From Bradyrhizobium sp. KBS0727 (GTDB taxonomy: Bacteria > Pseudomonadota > Alphaproteobacteria > Rhizobiales > Xanthobacteraceae), in NCBI RefSeq assembly GCF_005937885.2, contig NZ_CP042176.1, positions 4,459,501 to 4,523,500 of the forward strand: a DNA stretch of 64,000 bases, given 5' to 3'. The position numbers were made by a program, and so were the translations under genes. The notes beneath the pieces were generated by a model. It did not search any database. It saw only the letters and a program-made list of their open reading frames with translations, and was not told the DNA's origin. Of the stretch, positions 15,525 to 25,190 are shown piece by piece; within the stretch, counting starts at the first letter, position 1; the number at the start of each line of letters is the position of its first letter.

Positions 15525-16355
15525 ATGAGTGATCGCGATCGAAAACCGCCGTTCCGCCGTGGCGGCGGCAAACCCTTCGAAAAGGGCCGAAAACCGGGCG
15601 GCCGGCCGGTCTGGCGGGACCGGGAGGCCGGCTCCGACGGTCCGGTGATTCTCTATGGCTGGCACACGGTTTCGGCCGCCTTGGCCAACCCGGCGCGCGG
15701 GATCCGCAAGCTGTTGCTGACCGAGAACGCCGCCCGCCGGCTCAGTGACGAAAATATCGACACCAGGGTACCCCCGGAAATCGTCCGGCCCAGCGTTATC
15801 GACGCGCGGCTCGGGCCGGACGCCGTCCACCAGGGCCTGCTGGCGGAGGCCGATCCCTTGCCCTCGCCTGACCTCGAGACGCTGCCCCAGGAAGGCATCG
15901 TCCTGGTGCTCGACCAGATCACCGATCCGCACAATGTCGGCGCCATCCTGCGCTCGGCCGCGGCGTTTGCGGTCAAGGCGATCGTCACCACCAACAGGCA
16001 CAGTCCGGAGGCGACCGGCGTGCTGGCGAAGTCGGCCTCCGGCGCGCTGGAAATGGTGCCGCTGGTGACGGTGCAAAACCTCGCCCGCGCGCTGAACGAG
16101 CTGAACGATTTGGGCTTCCTGACGGTCGGTCTCGACAGCGAGGGCTCTACCGACCTCGCCGCGGTCGAACTGCGGCAGCCGCTGGCGCTGGTGCTCGGCG
16201 CCGAGGGCAAGGGCCTGCGGCAATTGACGCGCGAGACCTGCAGCGTGGTGGCGCGCCTCGACATGCCCGGCGAGATCAAGAGCCTCAACGTGTCGAACGC
16301 CGCGGTGCTGGCGCTCTATATCGGCGCGAGCCGGCTCGGGCTGATGGGCCGGTAA
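15525..16355 (+). CDS. rlmB: 23S rRNA 2'-O-ribose methyltransferase RlmB (SpoU family)
   Basis: A 276-residue enzyme expected to methylate the 2'-OH of a conserved guanosine (G2251 in E. coli numbering) in 23S rRNA using SAM. After a basic disordered N-terminus (about 40 residues, Arg/Lys/Gly-rich) comes the substrate-binding domain (VILYGWHTVSAALANP) and then the knotted SPOUT domain. Motif 1 is VLDQITDPHNVGAILRSA, motif 2 LVLGAEGKGLR, and motif 3 IKSLNVSNAAVLALY. The order tRNA-Tyr then rlmB fits a core-genome location. Confidence 0.92.
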   Translation: MSDRDRKPPFRRGGGKPFEKGRKPGGRPVWRDREAGSDGPVILYGWHTVSAALANPARGIRKLLLTENAARRLSDENIDTRVPPEIVRPSVIDARLGPDAVHQGLLAEADPLPSPDLETLPQEGIVLVLDQITDPHNVGAILRSAAAFAVKAIVTTNRHSPEATGVLAKSASGALEMVPLVTVQNLARALNELNDLGFLTVGLDSEGSTDLAAVELRQPLALVLGAEGKGLRQLTRETCSVVARLDMPGEIKSLNVSNAAVLALYIGASRLGLMGR

Positions 16356-16390
16356 AAAAACGACGCCCGCTCGCTTGAAGCGAACGGGCG
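16353..16390 (-). terminator. Terminator for the leftward exported-protein genes
   Basis: CGCCCGCTCGCTT and AAGCGAACGGGCG (16364-16390) form a long hairpin with one mismatch. On the minus strand it is followed by seven T (16354-16360). It overlaps the end of rlmB on the other strand. Confidence 0.75.
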
Positions 16391-16415
16391 CTGAAATCTT
16401 CAACCGATCAATCGA

Positions 16416-16874
16416 TCAGTAGTAGCGGCGCAGCACGTGGCGGCCGTAATACGGCGAGTAGCCGTGGTGGTAGCCCATGCGCGACGCATGATAGTAGCCG
16501 ACTCGCGGAGCCCACGGGCGATAGTGGCGGTAGCCGTAACGAGCGCCGTAGCCGTAACCCTGCCGGTAGCCATAGTTATACGGACGGGCATAGCCGTAAC
16601 CGGAGACCGAACCTTCTTCATAGACCCGAGCCGGCGCGAAGTCGCCCGGACCGGTATAGGTCGGGCCCTGGTTGACGTAATAGTACTGCTGCTCCGGAGC
16701 GGCGAGCCGCTCATAGGCCCAGCCGCCACCGCCGCAGGGGTTGCAGCCGTAATCGACGACCGGCGCCGGCGCGACGTAGACCGGTGCTCCGCAAGGGGTG
16801 TAACCGCACGCAAAGGCGGGCGCCGCGGCCATGACGGCAACCGCCGCAACCAATCCAGTAAATAATTGACGCAT
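16416..16874 (-). CDS. Exported Tyr/Gly-rich protein
   Basis: Start at ATG 16874 with AGGAGAG upstream gives 152 residues; longer versions run through the preceding gene. Residues 1-22 are a signal peptide (LFTGLVAAVAVMAAAPAFA). The mature part has four early cysteines (CGYTPCGAP, CNPCGGG) and then a Tyr/Arg/Gly/His-rich tail with many YGYR or GYGY units and no hydrophobic core. Such proteins are common in Bradyrhizobium; a cell-surface or metal-binding role is a guess. It lies 50 bases after 16925-17389. Confidence 0.72.
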   Translation of the reverse strand: MRQLFTGLVAAVAVMAAAPAFACGYTPCGAPVYVAPAPVVDYGCNPCGGGGWAYERLAAPEQQYYYVNQGPTYTGPGDFAPARVYEEGSVSGYGYARPYNYGYRQGYGYGARYGYRHYRPWAPRVGYYHASRMGYHHGYSPYYGRHVLRRYY

Positions 16875-16924
16875 TACTCTCTCCTGTAGGTGTTTTCGTT
16901 GTCGTAGTTTCTTGAACTGTTTTC

Positions 16925-17389
16925 TCAGCGTGGAACGTTCCGCGGAATGCGCGGCCTGAAATCGTGACCGTCCTGCTGTTGCGGCGCGTAGATAATTGCC
17001 GGCGGTTCGACCGGCACGCTGGACTGCGCCGGCAGCGGCGCCGACTGCGCCGACCATGATTGATGATAACTCTCGGCCGGCTGCGGCAAGCGGCGGTTGG
17101 CCGGCGGTTCGACTTCCAGGCGCCCGTAACCGGGCAAATGGCCTGCGCTCGGATAGTAATGGCCGACGTTCGGAACCGGATCGATGTAGCGGCCACCGTA
17201 AATGGTCGGCTGCACATGGTTGCGCCTCGCGAGACCCCAATCGCCCTCGACCACCGCATAGGATGCATCGACGCCGTTAATGATGATGGGCACGCCGGCG
17301 CGACCGGGAATAACGATGTCAAAGCCGCCGCCGGCAAACGCCGTCGACGTCATCGCGATCAAGATTGCCAGTGTTACGCGAACGCGCAT
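16925..17389 (-). CDS. Exported protein of unknown function, Pro/Gln-rich tail
   Basis: A 154-residue protein with a signal peptide (RVTLAILIAMTSTAFA). A compact N-terminal part (GGGFDIVIPGRAGVPIIING..ASYAVVEGDWGLAR) precedes a low-complexity Pro/Gln/Ser region. The GRAGVPIIINGVDASYAVVEGDWGL segment looks conserved and is found in other small rhizobial exported proteins. Probably co-transcribed with the Tyr-rich gene downstream. Confidence 0.7.
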   Translation of the reverse strand: MRVRVTLAILIAMTSTAFAGGGFDIVIPGRAGVPIIINGVDASYAVVEGDWGLARRNHVQPTIYGGRYIDPVPNVGHYYPSAGHLPGYGRLEVEPPANRRLPQPAESYHQSWSAQSAPLPAQSSVPVEPPAIIYAPQQQDGHDFRPRIPRNVPR

Positions 17390-17633
17390 TGCTCGGGATC
17401 CCCGCCTACCTCGATGTACAATCTAATCCAATGCACAACCTCAGGGGTTAAGGCGGCGGGCCAAACTGCCGGTAAGCCTAACGCGCCGGCCTCGATGCCG
17501 GTTCAATTCCGAGAAGTCGCGATAGCCAAACGTTAACGTCGCGGCCCCGGCCCGGCGGGGCGGCCGGCTTTATTGTCATTTGACCGGCAATATCGCACCA
17601 TCGCCGCTCCCGAACCGCTGGAAGTGCCCGGAC

Positions 17634-19286
17634 ATGCCGCCCTCCCAAACGCCTGCGAAGCAGAGGCCTAAAAACGTGCTCTGGATCATGTGCGATCAGC
17701 TTCGCTACGACTATCTCGGCTGTACCGGCCATCCGGTGCTGAAGACGCCGAACATCGATGCGATGGCCAAACGCGGCGTGTTGTTCTCCAACGCCTATGT
17801 GCAGTCGCCGATCTGCGGCCCGTCGCGGATGTCGTTCTATACCGGCCGCTACATGCGCTCGCACGGCTCGCACTGGAACGGCTGGCCGCTGCGCGTCGGC
17901 GAGCCGACGCTCGGCGATCACCTGAAGAAGATCGGCGTCCGCAACGTGCTGGTCGGCAAGACCCATATGGCGCCCGACCTCGAAGGCCTGAAGAATCTCG
18001 GCATCGCGCCCGACTCGATCATCGGCGTGCACGTATCGGAATGCGGCTTCGAGCCCTATGAGCGCGACGACGGCCTGCATCCGACAGGACGCCCTCGCCC
18101 GGCCTACGACGACTATTTGCGCCGGCAGGGCTACAACGCCGACAACCCGTGGGAGCACTGGGCCAATTCCGGCGCCGACGCCGACGGGACCTTGCAGAAC
18201 GGCTGGCTATTGGTTCATGCCGACAAGGCCGCGCGCGTGCCCGAGGAGCATTCGGAGACGCCCTACATGACGCGGCGCGCGATGGATTTCATCGCGGAGG
18301 CCGAGGACGACGGCCGCCCGTGGTGCCTGCATCTGTCCTACATCAAGCCGCACTGGCCCTATATCGCGCCGGAGCCTTATGCCAGCATGTACGCTGCCGC
18401 GGACGTGCAGCCTGCGATCCGGTCGGAGATCGAACGCGACAACGCGCATCCGGTGTTCGCCGCCTACATGAACATGCGCTACTCGAAGAACATGTCGCGC
18501 GACGAGGCCCGTGAAAAGGTCATTCCGACCTATATGGGCCTGATCAAGCAGATCGACGACCAGATGGGCGTGCTGATGCAGTTCCTCGAGACGCGCGGCC
18601 TGCTCGACACCACCATGATCGTGTTCACCTCGGACCATGGCGACTATCTCGGCGATCACTGGATGGGCGAGAAGGATCTGTTCCACGAACAGTCCGCCAA
18701 AATCCCGCTGATCGTGATCGATCCATCGGCGGCCGCCGACAGCACGCGTGGCACGGTGTGTGACGCACTGGTCGAGGGCATCGACCTGGCGCCGACCTTC
18801 ATTGACTATTTCGGCAGCAAGCCGCCGGACCATATTCTGGAGGGGCGCTCGCTGCTGCCGCTGCTGCACGGCAAGCGGCCTGCCGACTGGCGCAGGATCG
18901 TATTCTCCGAATACGACTACGCCATGCAGGACGTCCGCGTGATGCTGGGACAACCGATCGAGCGCTGCCGGCTGTTCATGGTGTTCGACGGCCGCTGGAA
19001 ATTGATCCACGCGTCGGGTTTTCGGCCGATGCTCTACGACCTCGAAAACGATCCGGAGGAATTTTTGGATCGCGGCACCGACCCGTCATGCGCCGACGTC
19101 GTCGCCCGGCTTCAGGCCGAGTTGTTCGACTGGGCGCTGCATCCGAAGGGACACATCACCACGTCGAACGAGAAGATCGCCAACTATGCCAGCCAGCAAC
19201 TGCAGGTGAAAAACGGCGTGCTGATCGGCATTTGGGACGAGACCGAGCTCGGCGCCATCAGAGAGAAGATCGGGATGAAGCCTTGA
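17634..19286 (+). CDS. Sulfatase / phosphonate-monoester-hydrolase family enzyme
   Basis: Start taken at ATG 17634 (GGAAG nine bases upstream), 550 residues; the upstream TTG is less likely. It belongs to the alkaline-phosphatase superfamily. VLWIMCDQLRYDYLG supplies the first metal-binding Asp pair, and ICGPSRMSFYTGRY is the C-x-P-S-R motif whose Cys would be turned into formylglycine. TSDHGDYLGDHWMGEKDLFHE carries the second metal site (DH) and a Lys/His set. There is no signal peptide, so it should act in the cytosol. The CGPSR form and the lack of export fit the aryl-sulfatase/PMH branch that hydrolyses small sulfate or phosphonate esters. Confidence 0.87.
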   Translation: MPPSQTPAKQRPKNVLWIMCDQLRYDYLGCTGHPVLKTPNIDAMAKRGVLFSNAYVQSPICGPSRMSFYTGRYMRSHGSHWNGWPLRVGEPTLGDHLKKIGVRNVLVGKTHMAPDLEGLKNLGIAPDSIIGVHVSECGFEPYERDDGLHPTGRPRPAYDDYLRRQGYNADNPWEHWANSGADADGTLQNGWLLVHADKAARVPEEHSETPYMTRRAMDFIAEAEDDGRPWCLHLSYIKPHWPYIAPEPYASMYAAADVQPAIRSEIERDNAHPVFAAYMNMRYSKNMSRDEAREKVIPTYMGLIKQIDDQMGVLMQFLETRGLLDTTMIVFTSDHGDYLGDHWMGEKDLFHEQSAKIPLIVIDPSAAADSTRGTVCDALVEGIDLAPTFIDYFGSKPPDHILEGRSLLPLLHGKRPADWRRIVFSEYDYAMQDVRVMLGQPIERCRLFMVFDGRWKLIHASGFRPMLYDLENDPEEFLDRGTDPSCADVVARLQAELFDWALHPKGHITTSNEKIANYASQQLQVKNGVLIGIWDETELGAIREKIGMKP

Positions 19287-19375
19287 GCGCGAGACGCCCG
19301 CATCAATGCAGCTGACCGGAGGCCACATTCGACCAGCGCTCGGACGGCGGCGCAGGAGACCTGCTCTCAGAAGGT

Positions 19376-21031
19376 CTACCCTCGGAAGGCTTGTTCGGAC
19401 GATTTGCCTTCAGAAGGCCTGCCGTCAGAAGACTTGCCGTCGCGCGCCTGCAACAGTGTGACGCCAAGCAGGAGATACATCGCGCAGGTCCACAATGATT
19501 GCCAGTTGGCGGAACCTTCATTGAAGCCGATATAAACGGCCGTCAACGCGAGCACGCCTGCGAACACGACTTCGGCAATCGGGCGCACACCCGATCGCGG
19601 ATGATTGAGCAGCGCCAGTGTCGCAAACGGCACGACGGCCATGGTCAGGGCCGCGAACGGAAAATCGCGCCAGCGTCCGTCGAACACCAGACCCAGCGCG
19701 GTTTCCACCGAGGTCAGCGTGATCGCGATCAGGGTGATGCCAAGGAGCGTCATCATCAAGGTCTGGGTTCGGCGTTCGGACGGCCCCAGGATATCGAGAA
19801 ACGCCGGAACCGGGCGTCCCGACATCAAGGCTTGCGCCGACAGCAGTGGAGCGGCGATGGCTACTGTCAGCAGCGTGCCCTGGCGCAGCCAGCCATCGAA
19901 GCCGAAACTTTCATAGAGCAGCTTGTCGATGCTGACGCCAAGCAGAACCCCGCTTGTTGTCGCTGATATCGCGACCGCGATCCACGCGGCCAGTCCCGGC
20001 GACGACGGCCGGCGCCGCAGCGTCAAGCCTGCGGTGGCGAACACGAGGATGCAGAGCGCGAGCCCGCCCGCCATCTGCCACTTCCAGCGCGGGTAGTTGC
20101 CGATCGCAACGCCGGCCGGATATTTCAGCCGGCGATCTCCCGCATTGAACACGCCCCAATAGCCGCCCACAGTGCCTTCCCACCGGCGCTTCCACGGCTC
20201 GTCATAAGCCTCGAACAGATTGACGCGAAACTTCTCGACTCTCGCCCGTTCGAGAATCTCGGCAATAAAACGCGCCTGATTGATGCGGGACGCCACCGCG
20301 ACCTCGCGCATCCGCCCCTGGCTCGGCCAGCCGGTCTCGCCGATCAGGATCTCCTTGCCGGGAAAGGCGACCGTCAACTGCTTGCGGACTTCATCGACAT
20401 GCGCGGCCGCGTCTTCGGCGCGGGGCGGAACGTCTTCCCAATAGGGCAGGAAATGCACGGTGACGAAATCGACATCGGCCGCGATTTCCCGGTAGCGCAG
20501 CCAGAACTCCCAGACATCGGCGTAGGTCACGGGAACATGGAGGCGCGATCTGGCCGAGCGGATGAATTCACGCAGATCGGACACGGTCATCTCGCCGCGC
20601 AACAGCACCTCGCTGCCGACGATGACCGACGTGACCACGCCGGGGTGATCGTTGGCCAGCGCGACCGCGTGATTGATCAGCAGCAGGTTCTTGGCGCGAT
20701 CGCGCCCGATCCAGATGCCAAGCAGAACCTTCAGCCCGGCTTTGGACGCAAGCTCGGGCACCTTGTCCAATCCGTTATCGATGGAATAGGTGCGGATACA
20801 TTTGGTGACCTTGGCAAGCTCGCCGAGATCTTCCGCGATCTGCTCCGGACTGACGATCAGCTTTGGATTGTGCGGCGTCTGCTCGCCGCGGAACGGCGCG
20901 TAGGACACGCATTCCAGTTTGGCCTCGGGATCGATCGGCGCACGCACCAGGGTGACCGGCGAGGCCAGCCACCACCACGCCGCCGCAATGAATCCGATCG
21001 AAACGAAGAAGAGCGCCAGTGGCGTGCGCAA
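19376..21031 (-). CDS. GH17-type glycosidase/transglycosylase fused to a membrane domain
   Basis: A 551-residue protein with an N-terminal membrane anchor (residues 5-25), a periplasmic GH17 TIM barrel (about 38-300) and a C-terminal block of about seven or eight helices (315-535). Putative catalytic residues are E141 (VIVGSEVLL; GNE in many relatives) and E232 in the nucleophile motif ILIGETGWPS. GH17 domains of bradyrhizobial proteins are reported to remodel beta-(1,3)-glucans. It has no GT2 synthase domain. It diverges from the exported GH1 glucosidase at 21210, which suggests joint work on envelope glucans. The C-terminal tail repeats a GKSSDGRPSEGKSSE motif. Confidence 0.82.
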   Translation of the reverse strand: MRTPLALFFVSIGFIAAAWWWLASPVTLVRAPIDPEAKLECVSYAPFRGEQTPHNPKLIVSPEQIAEDLGELAKVTKCIRTYSIDNGLDKVPELASKAGLKVLLGIWIGRDRAKNLLLINHAVALANDHPGVVTSVIVGSEVLLRGEMTVSDLREFIRSARSRLHVPVTYADVWEFWLRYREIAADVDFVTVHFLPYWEDVPPRAEDAAAHVDEVRKQLTVAFPGKEILIGETGWPSQGRMREVAVASRINQARFIAEILERARVEKFRVNLFEAYDEPWKRRWEGTVGGYWGVFNAGDRRLKYPAGVAIGNYPRWKWQMAGGLALCILVFATAGLTLRRRPSSPGLAAWIAVAISATTSGVLLGVSIDKLLYESFGFDGWLRQGTLLTVAIAAPLLSAQALMSGRPVPAFLDILGPSERRTQTLMMTLLGITLIAITLTSVETALGLVFDGRWRDFPFAALTMAVVPFATLALLNHPRSGVRPIAEVVFAGVLALTAVYIGFNEGSANWQSLWTCAMYLLLGVTLLQARDGKSSDGRPSEGKSSEQAFRG

Positions 21032-21209
21032 GGCTGTCGATCCTGTCCTCAGACGTGCTTACCGATGGGTGTTCACGCCGTTTGCGCGACTTCGCCTGAC
21101 CTCGTAACATGTCAATTCGACCGGCATCAAGGTCGGCGACAAAGGGTGAGCTCCGCTTTTGCCGCATATTTGCCTCGATCCGAGCACGTGAAGCCGAGTC
21201 CTTGAAGCA

Positions 21210-22703
21210 ATGTCTTTCCTAAAACCTTCCCGGCGCCAGTTCGCCAAAATCCAATTCTCCAAAATCTTGGGCTGGGCCACGCTCGGAATGTCTGACGCCA
21301 CCGGGGCTCTCGGCGCCGACGCGCAGGCTGATTTGCCCAGAGAAAACCGAGGCGCCCCACCCGGCTTTCCGAACGGCTTTCTGTGGGGCACGGCCACGTC
21401 CTCCTATCAGATCGAAGGCGCCATCAATGAAGACGGCCGCGGCCCGTCGATCTGGGATCTGTTCGCGCACAGACCCGGCACGATCTCGGATCGCAGCACG
21501 GGCGATATCGCCGACGACCATTACCATCTGTACAAGCAGGATGTTCAGTTGATGAAATCGCTGGGCGCAAAAACCTATCGGTTTTCGATCGCGTGGCCGC
21601 GCGTTTTCCCTGACGGCACCGGCACGCCGAATCCGAAAGGTCTCGACTTCTACGACCGCCTGCTCGACGAACTCTCCGCCAACGGCATCGAGCCGTTTGC
21701 GACGCTGTATCACTGGGACCTGCCGCAGGCGCTCCAGACCCGGTTCGGCGGCTGGACTTCCCGCGACACTTCAAAGGCGTTCGCCGACTACACGGCCTAC
21801 GTCGCAGGCCGCGTGAGCGACCGGGTAAAACACTTCTTCACGATCAATGAATGCTCCAGAACGGTTTCGCTCGGCCACGAATTCGGCTCCGACGCGCCCG
21901 GCCTCAAATTGCCGCGGGCGGAATTAAACCAGGTCCGTCACCACATCGCACTCGGTCACGGTCTTGCGGTGCAGGCGATCCGCGCCTCTGCCCGCGCCGG
22001 GACCCGGGTTGGCCCGGCGGAAAATGCCGTGAGCTGTATCCCCGCGATCGTAACACCCGCCAACATCCGCGCGGCCGAGACCGCGACGCGCGAACTCAAT
22101 GCCGGCTATCTGACCGTGATGATGGAGGGAAAGTACACCGACGCATATTTGGCGCAAGCCGGAAAGGATGCGCCGAAATTCACGGCGGAGGATCTGCGCA
22201 TCATTTCATCGCCGGTCGATTTCGTCGGACTGAATGTCTACATGCCCGACCATTACGTTGTCGCCGCCGACAACCCACGCGGCTTCACGCTGGCGCCGTT
22301 TCCCGCCTCGTTTCCGCATATGGACGCGCCCTGGCTCAAATTCGGCCCCGAGACGATGTACTGGGTGCCGCGCCATGTCGCGAAGCTGTGGAACGTGAAG
22401 TCGATCTACATCACCGAGAACGGCACCTCGGGGACTGACCAGGTAGCCGCCGACGGCAGCATCTCAGATCTCGACCGCGTGATGTATCTGCGCAACTACC
22501 TGACGCAGTTGCAGCGCGCGACCTCCGAAGGCGTGCCGGTGCAAGGGTATTTTCTGTGGAGCCTGCTGGACAATTTCGAGTGGTCGGACGGATTCGAAAA
22601 ACGCTTCGGCCTCTACCGGGTCGACTTCGATACGCAAGCCCGAACGCCCAAGCTCAGCGCCTCGTTCTATCGCGAAACGATCGCGCGCAACGCGGTGGTG
22701 TGA
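21210..22703 (+). CDS. GH1 beta-glucosidase with a Tat signal
   Basis: A 497-residue GH1 enzyme. FPNGFLWGTATSSYQIEGA is the family signature. The acid/base is E214 in FFTINECSR (the usual NEP is NEC here), and the nucleophile is E403 in IYITENG. The C-terminal GYFLWSLLDNFEW is also typical. The N-terminus holds SRRQFAK (residues 7-13), a perfect twin-arginine motif, then a weakly hydrophobic stretch and an ADA-like cleavage area. GH1 enzymes are mostly cytosolic, so predicted export is noteworthy. Its divergent neighbour is the GH17 membrane enzyme; the pair could trim periplasmic beta-glucans. Confidence 0.9.
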   Translation: MSFLKPSRRQFAKIQFSKILGWATLGMSDATGALGADAQADLPRENRGAPPGFPNGFLWGTATSSYQIEGAINEDGRGPSIWDLFAHRPGTISDRSTGDIADDHYHLYKQDVQLMKSLGAKTYRFSIAWPRVFPDGTGTPNPKGLDFYDRLLDELSANGIEPFATLYHWDLPQALQTRFGGWTSRDTSKAFADYTAYVAGRVSDRVKHFFTINECSRTVSLGHEFGSDAPGLKLPRAELNQVRHHIALGHGLAVQAIRASARAGTRVGPAENAVSCIPAIVTPANIRAAETATRELNAGYLTVMMEGKYTDAYLAQAGKDAPKFTAEDLRIISSPVDFVGLNVYMPDHYVVAADNPRGFTLAPFPASFPHMDAPWLKFGPETMYWVPRHVAKLWNVKSIYITENGTSGTDQVAADGSISDLDRVMYLRNYLTQLQRATSEGVPVQGYFLWSLLDNFEWSDGFEKRFGLYRVDFDTQARTPKLSASFYRETIARNAVV

Positions 22704-22832
22704 TTAGGGCGTGAACTCATAATTTGGAGTCGGCGGACGTCTGCTTTGGTGCGCATAACGGACTTAAGTCGGACATCGCGCCATGTCCGAAAAGTTGCCA
22801 ACAAGAGACTCATGCACTGCAGCAAGGCATCG

Positions 22833-23822
22833 CTATTCGATCACCTCATCGGCGCGGGCGAGCATTGTCGGTGGCACGATGATGCCAAGCGCCTTCGCGG
22901 TCTTCAAATTGATCACCAGCTCGTACTTGGTCGGCTGCTCGACTGGCAGGTCGGCTGGCTTCGCCCCCTTGAAAATCTTGTCGATAAAGCCGGCGGACCG
23001 GCGATAAAGATCTCCAAGATCGGCCCCGTAGATCAGAAGGAATCCCGCCTCCGCCAACTCTCTCTGGAGCGAGGCGGCTGGCAAACGGTTCCTTAAAGCC
23101 ATTTCTGCAATCTGGCCGCGATAGTTGAACAGCACACTATCTCCCTGCATGACGAAGGCCTGCGCGCGCTCCCTCACCATTGTCGCAAACGCTTGTTCAA
23201 GTTCGTCCAGCCCACGGGCTTCGACCGGAATAGTCGTCAACCCTAGTGTCCGGGCGGTCTCCGTCATCGCCGTCTGGCGATTCCGAAGGATCGCAACGTC
23301 CGGATTCCACAGAATACCCAAACGCGAGAGGTTCGGAAGAATCTCTTTCAGCAATTCAAACCGCTTGCCCAAAATCTCGCCACCCGCATCCGCGATGAGC
23401 CCGGTGACGTTCCCGCCGGGGCGCGCCAGACTGGCGACGAGTCCGGTGCTGACCGGATCGACACCGCTGATCATGACGATCGGGATGGCTGCGGTCGCCT
23501 TCATGGCAGCAACCGTGATCGGATTCCCCCCGCTGGTGACGATGATGTCCACGCCGAGCCGGACCAAGTCTGCCGCAAGCGCGGGCAGCCGTTCGACGTC
23601 GGCGTTGGCGAAACGGTATTCGATGACGACATTCTCGCCAACGCGATAGCCGAGGCTCCGCAAGCCTCCTTCGAACGCTTCAGTGAAGTTGAGCGTTGGC
23701 TCTCGGAACCCGGCCGAGAGGTACCCGATCCTGTAGAGCCGTCCCGCCGGTTGTTGCGCGTGCGCGGCAAGCGGGAGACTGGCCGCACCGCCGAAAAGTG
23801 TTATGAACTCGCGCCGCCTCAT
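22833..23822 (-). CDS. ABC-type substrate-binding protein (MRRREF family), orphan
   Basis: Start at ATG 23822 (MRRREFITLFGGAASLPLAAHA) gives 329 residues with a Tat-like signal; 26 further in-frame upstream residues look non-coding. The mature protein is a two-lobe binding protein of the PF04392 type: RIGYLSAGFRE, GLRSLGYRVGENVVIEYRFA, VDIIVTSGG, VDPVSTGLVASLARPGGNVTG. No permease or ATPase gene is nearby. Dozens of such orphans occur in bradyrhizobial genomes; ligands are unknown. Confidence 0.88.
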   Translation of the reverse strand: MRRREFITLFGGAASLPLAAHAQQPAGRLYRIGYLSAGFREPTLNFTEAFEGGLRSLGYRVGENVVIEYRFANADVERLPALAADLVRLGVDIIVTSGGNPITVAAMKATAAIPIVMISGVDPVSTGLVASLARPGGNVTGLIADAGGEILGKRFELLKEILPNLSRLGILWNPDVAILRNRQTAMTETARTLGLTTIPVEARGLDELEQAFATMVRERAQAFVMQGDSVLFNYRGQIAEMALRNRLPAASLQRELAEAGFLLIYGADLGDLYRRSAGFIDKIFKGAKPADLPVEQPTKYELVINLKTAKALGIIVPPTMLARADEVIE

Positions 23823-24148
23823 GTCCGCTCCCAAGGTCAGGTGACGGCATCGTAGCGGGTCAGTCGGGCACATTGATAGCCATGAAAGCCATTGCCGCAC
23901 TGCACAGCCAATGTCGCAGTTGGGTCATTCGCGTCGATTTTGGCATGTCCGCAACATGTCCGGTTATTAGGTAATCTCGGAAGTGCCGATTGTCCGGTTT
24001 TGACGGTTGAAGGCATCGGTCAGAAAGTGATTCAACCGGGCAAACACTAGGACCGGATTACGGACGCGCTGGCCGCCGGTCATGACGCGGCGGTGCAGAT
24101 GATTGATGCCTGGGCTGCGCGCTTATGACTCCGCGCCCTAGCTAGCTA
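23823..24148. other. Intergenic stretch before the IS630 element
   Basis: I see no gene, RNA or hairpin of note. It ends in the short repeat CTAGCTAGCTAG into which the insertion sequence has gone. Confidence 0.4.
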
Positions 24149-24235
24149 GAGTGTTTCCGACTTTTTCTGAATCGGGGATTCCCAAATCAGGTGGGCTCTG
24201 ATTCAATTTTCCTGCTGGGACGGAGGCCAGCAAGG

Positions 24236-24595
24236 ATGGCGCGAGCATACTCACTGGATCTGCGTGAGCGTGTTGTCGGGTTGGTTGCGAGTGGTGAGAC
24301 GTGCCGAGCGGTGGCAGAACTGTATGACGTCAGCGTTGCGAGCGTCGTGAAGTGGTCGCAGCGGGCGCGCGCGACGGGCAGTGCGGCGGCCAAGCCGATG
24401 GGCGGCAGGCGGCCTTACCTGCTGGAAGGCGAGCGCGACTGGCTGCTGGCTCGGCTGGCCGAGAAACCTGATCTGACCTTGCACGCGCTGCTGGCAGAAC
24501 TTGGCGAACGCGGTGTCGCGGTGTCCTGCGACACGCTCTGGCGGTTCCTCAAGCGCCAGGGCATCAGCTTCAAAAAAAACCGTGTTCGCGGCTGA
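24236..24595 (+). CDS. IS630 transposase, N-terminal frame (OrfA)
   Basis: ATG 24236 (MARAYSLDLRERVVG) gives 119 residues containing the DNA-binding helix-turn-helix (SGETCRAVAELYDVSVASVVKWSQR) and a second helical unit (DTLWRFLKRQGISFKK). The frame runs into a stretch of eight A (24572-24579) and stops soon after. Moving one base forward at this run joins it to OrfB, so ribosomal or transcriptional slippage is likely needed for the whole enzyme. Confidence 0.85.
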   Translation: MARAYSLDLRERVVGLVASGETCRAVAELYDVSVASVVKWSQRARATGSAAAKPMGGRRPYLLEGERDWLLARLAEKPDLTLHALLAELGERGVAVSCDTLWRFLKRQGISFKKNRVRG

Positions 24596-25178
24596 GCAGG
24601 ATCGTCCTGATATCGCGCGCCGCCGCGCCTGGTGGAGACGGCACCAATCGAAAATCGAACCTACCCGTCTCGTCTTCATTGATGAGACCTGGGCCAAGAC
24701 CAACATGACCCGTACCCATGGTTGGTGGCGACGGGGCATCCCGCTCAAGGCTCAGGTCCCGCACGGCCATTGGCGGACGATGACCTTCCTCGCAGCACTC
24801 CGGCACGACCGCATCGCTGCGCCCTGCGTCATCGACGGGCCGATCAACGGCGAGAGCTTCCGTGCCTATGTCGAGCAGTTGCTGGTGCCAACGCTCCAAC
24901 CTGGCGACATTGTCGTCATGGACAATCTCGGCTCCCACAAGGGTCCCGCTATCCGAAGAGCTATCCGAGCTGCCGGCGCACGGCTCGTCTTCCTTCCGCC
25001 CTATAGCCCGGACCTCAATCCGATCGAGCAGGTCTTCGCAAAGCTCAAAACCCTGTTCCGCAAAGCCGAAGAGCGCACCATCGAAGGCGTGTGGCGCCAA
25101 ATTGGCAGCCTTCTCCAACACTTCACACCGCAAGAATGCGCAAACTATCTGCGCAACGCTGGATATGCTTCCGTCTAA
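24574..25178 (+). CDS. IS630 transposase, catalytic frame (OrfB)
   Basis: The frame continues as KTVFAAEQDRPDIA..RRAWW and contains the full DDE triad: D in LVFIDETWAKTNM, D in IVVMDNLGSHKG, and E in YSPDLNPIEQVFAKLK. The last motif is the IS630/Tc1 hallmark. It is intact to its end at 25178, so the element may still be active if the A8 slippage works. The start given is the slip site, not an initiation codon. Confidence 0.87.
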
Positions 25179-25190
25179 ATCGGAAAGACT

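Noticed and set aside
22704..22832. Possible small gene or RNA between GH1 and the binding protein
   Set aside because: Only short frames without ribosome sites and no convincing hairpin.
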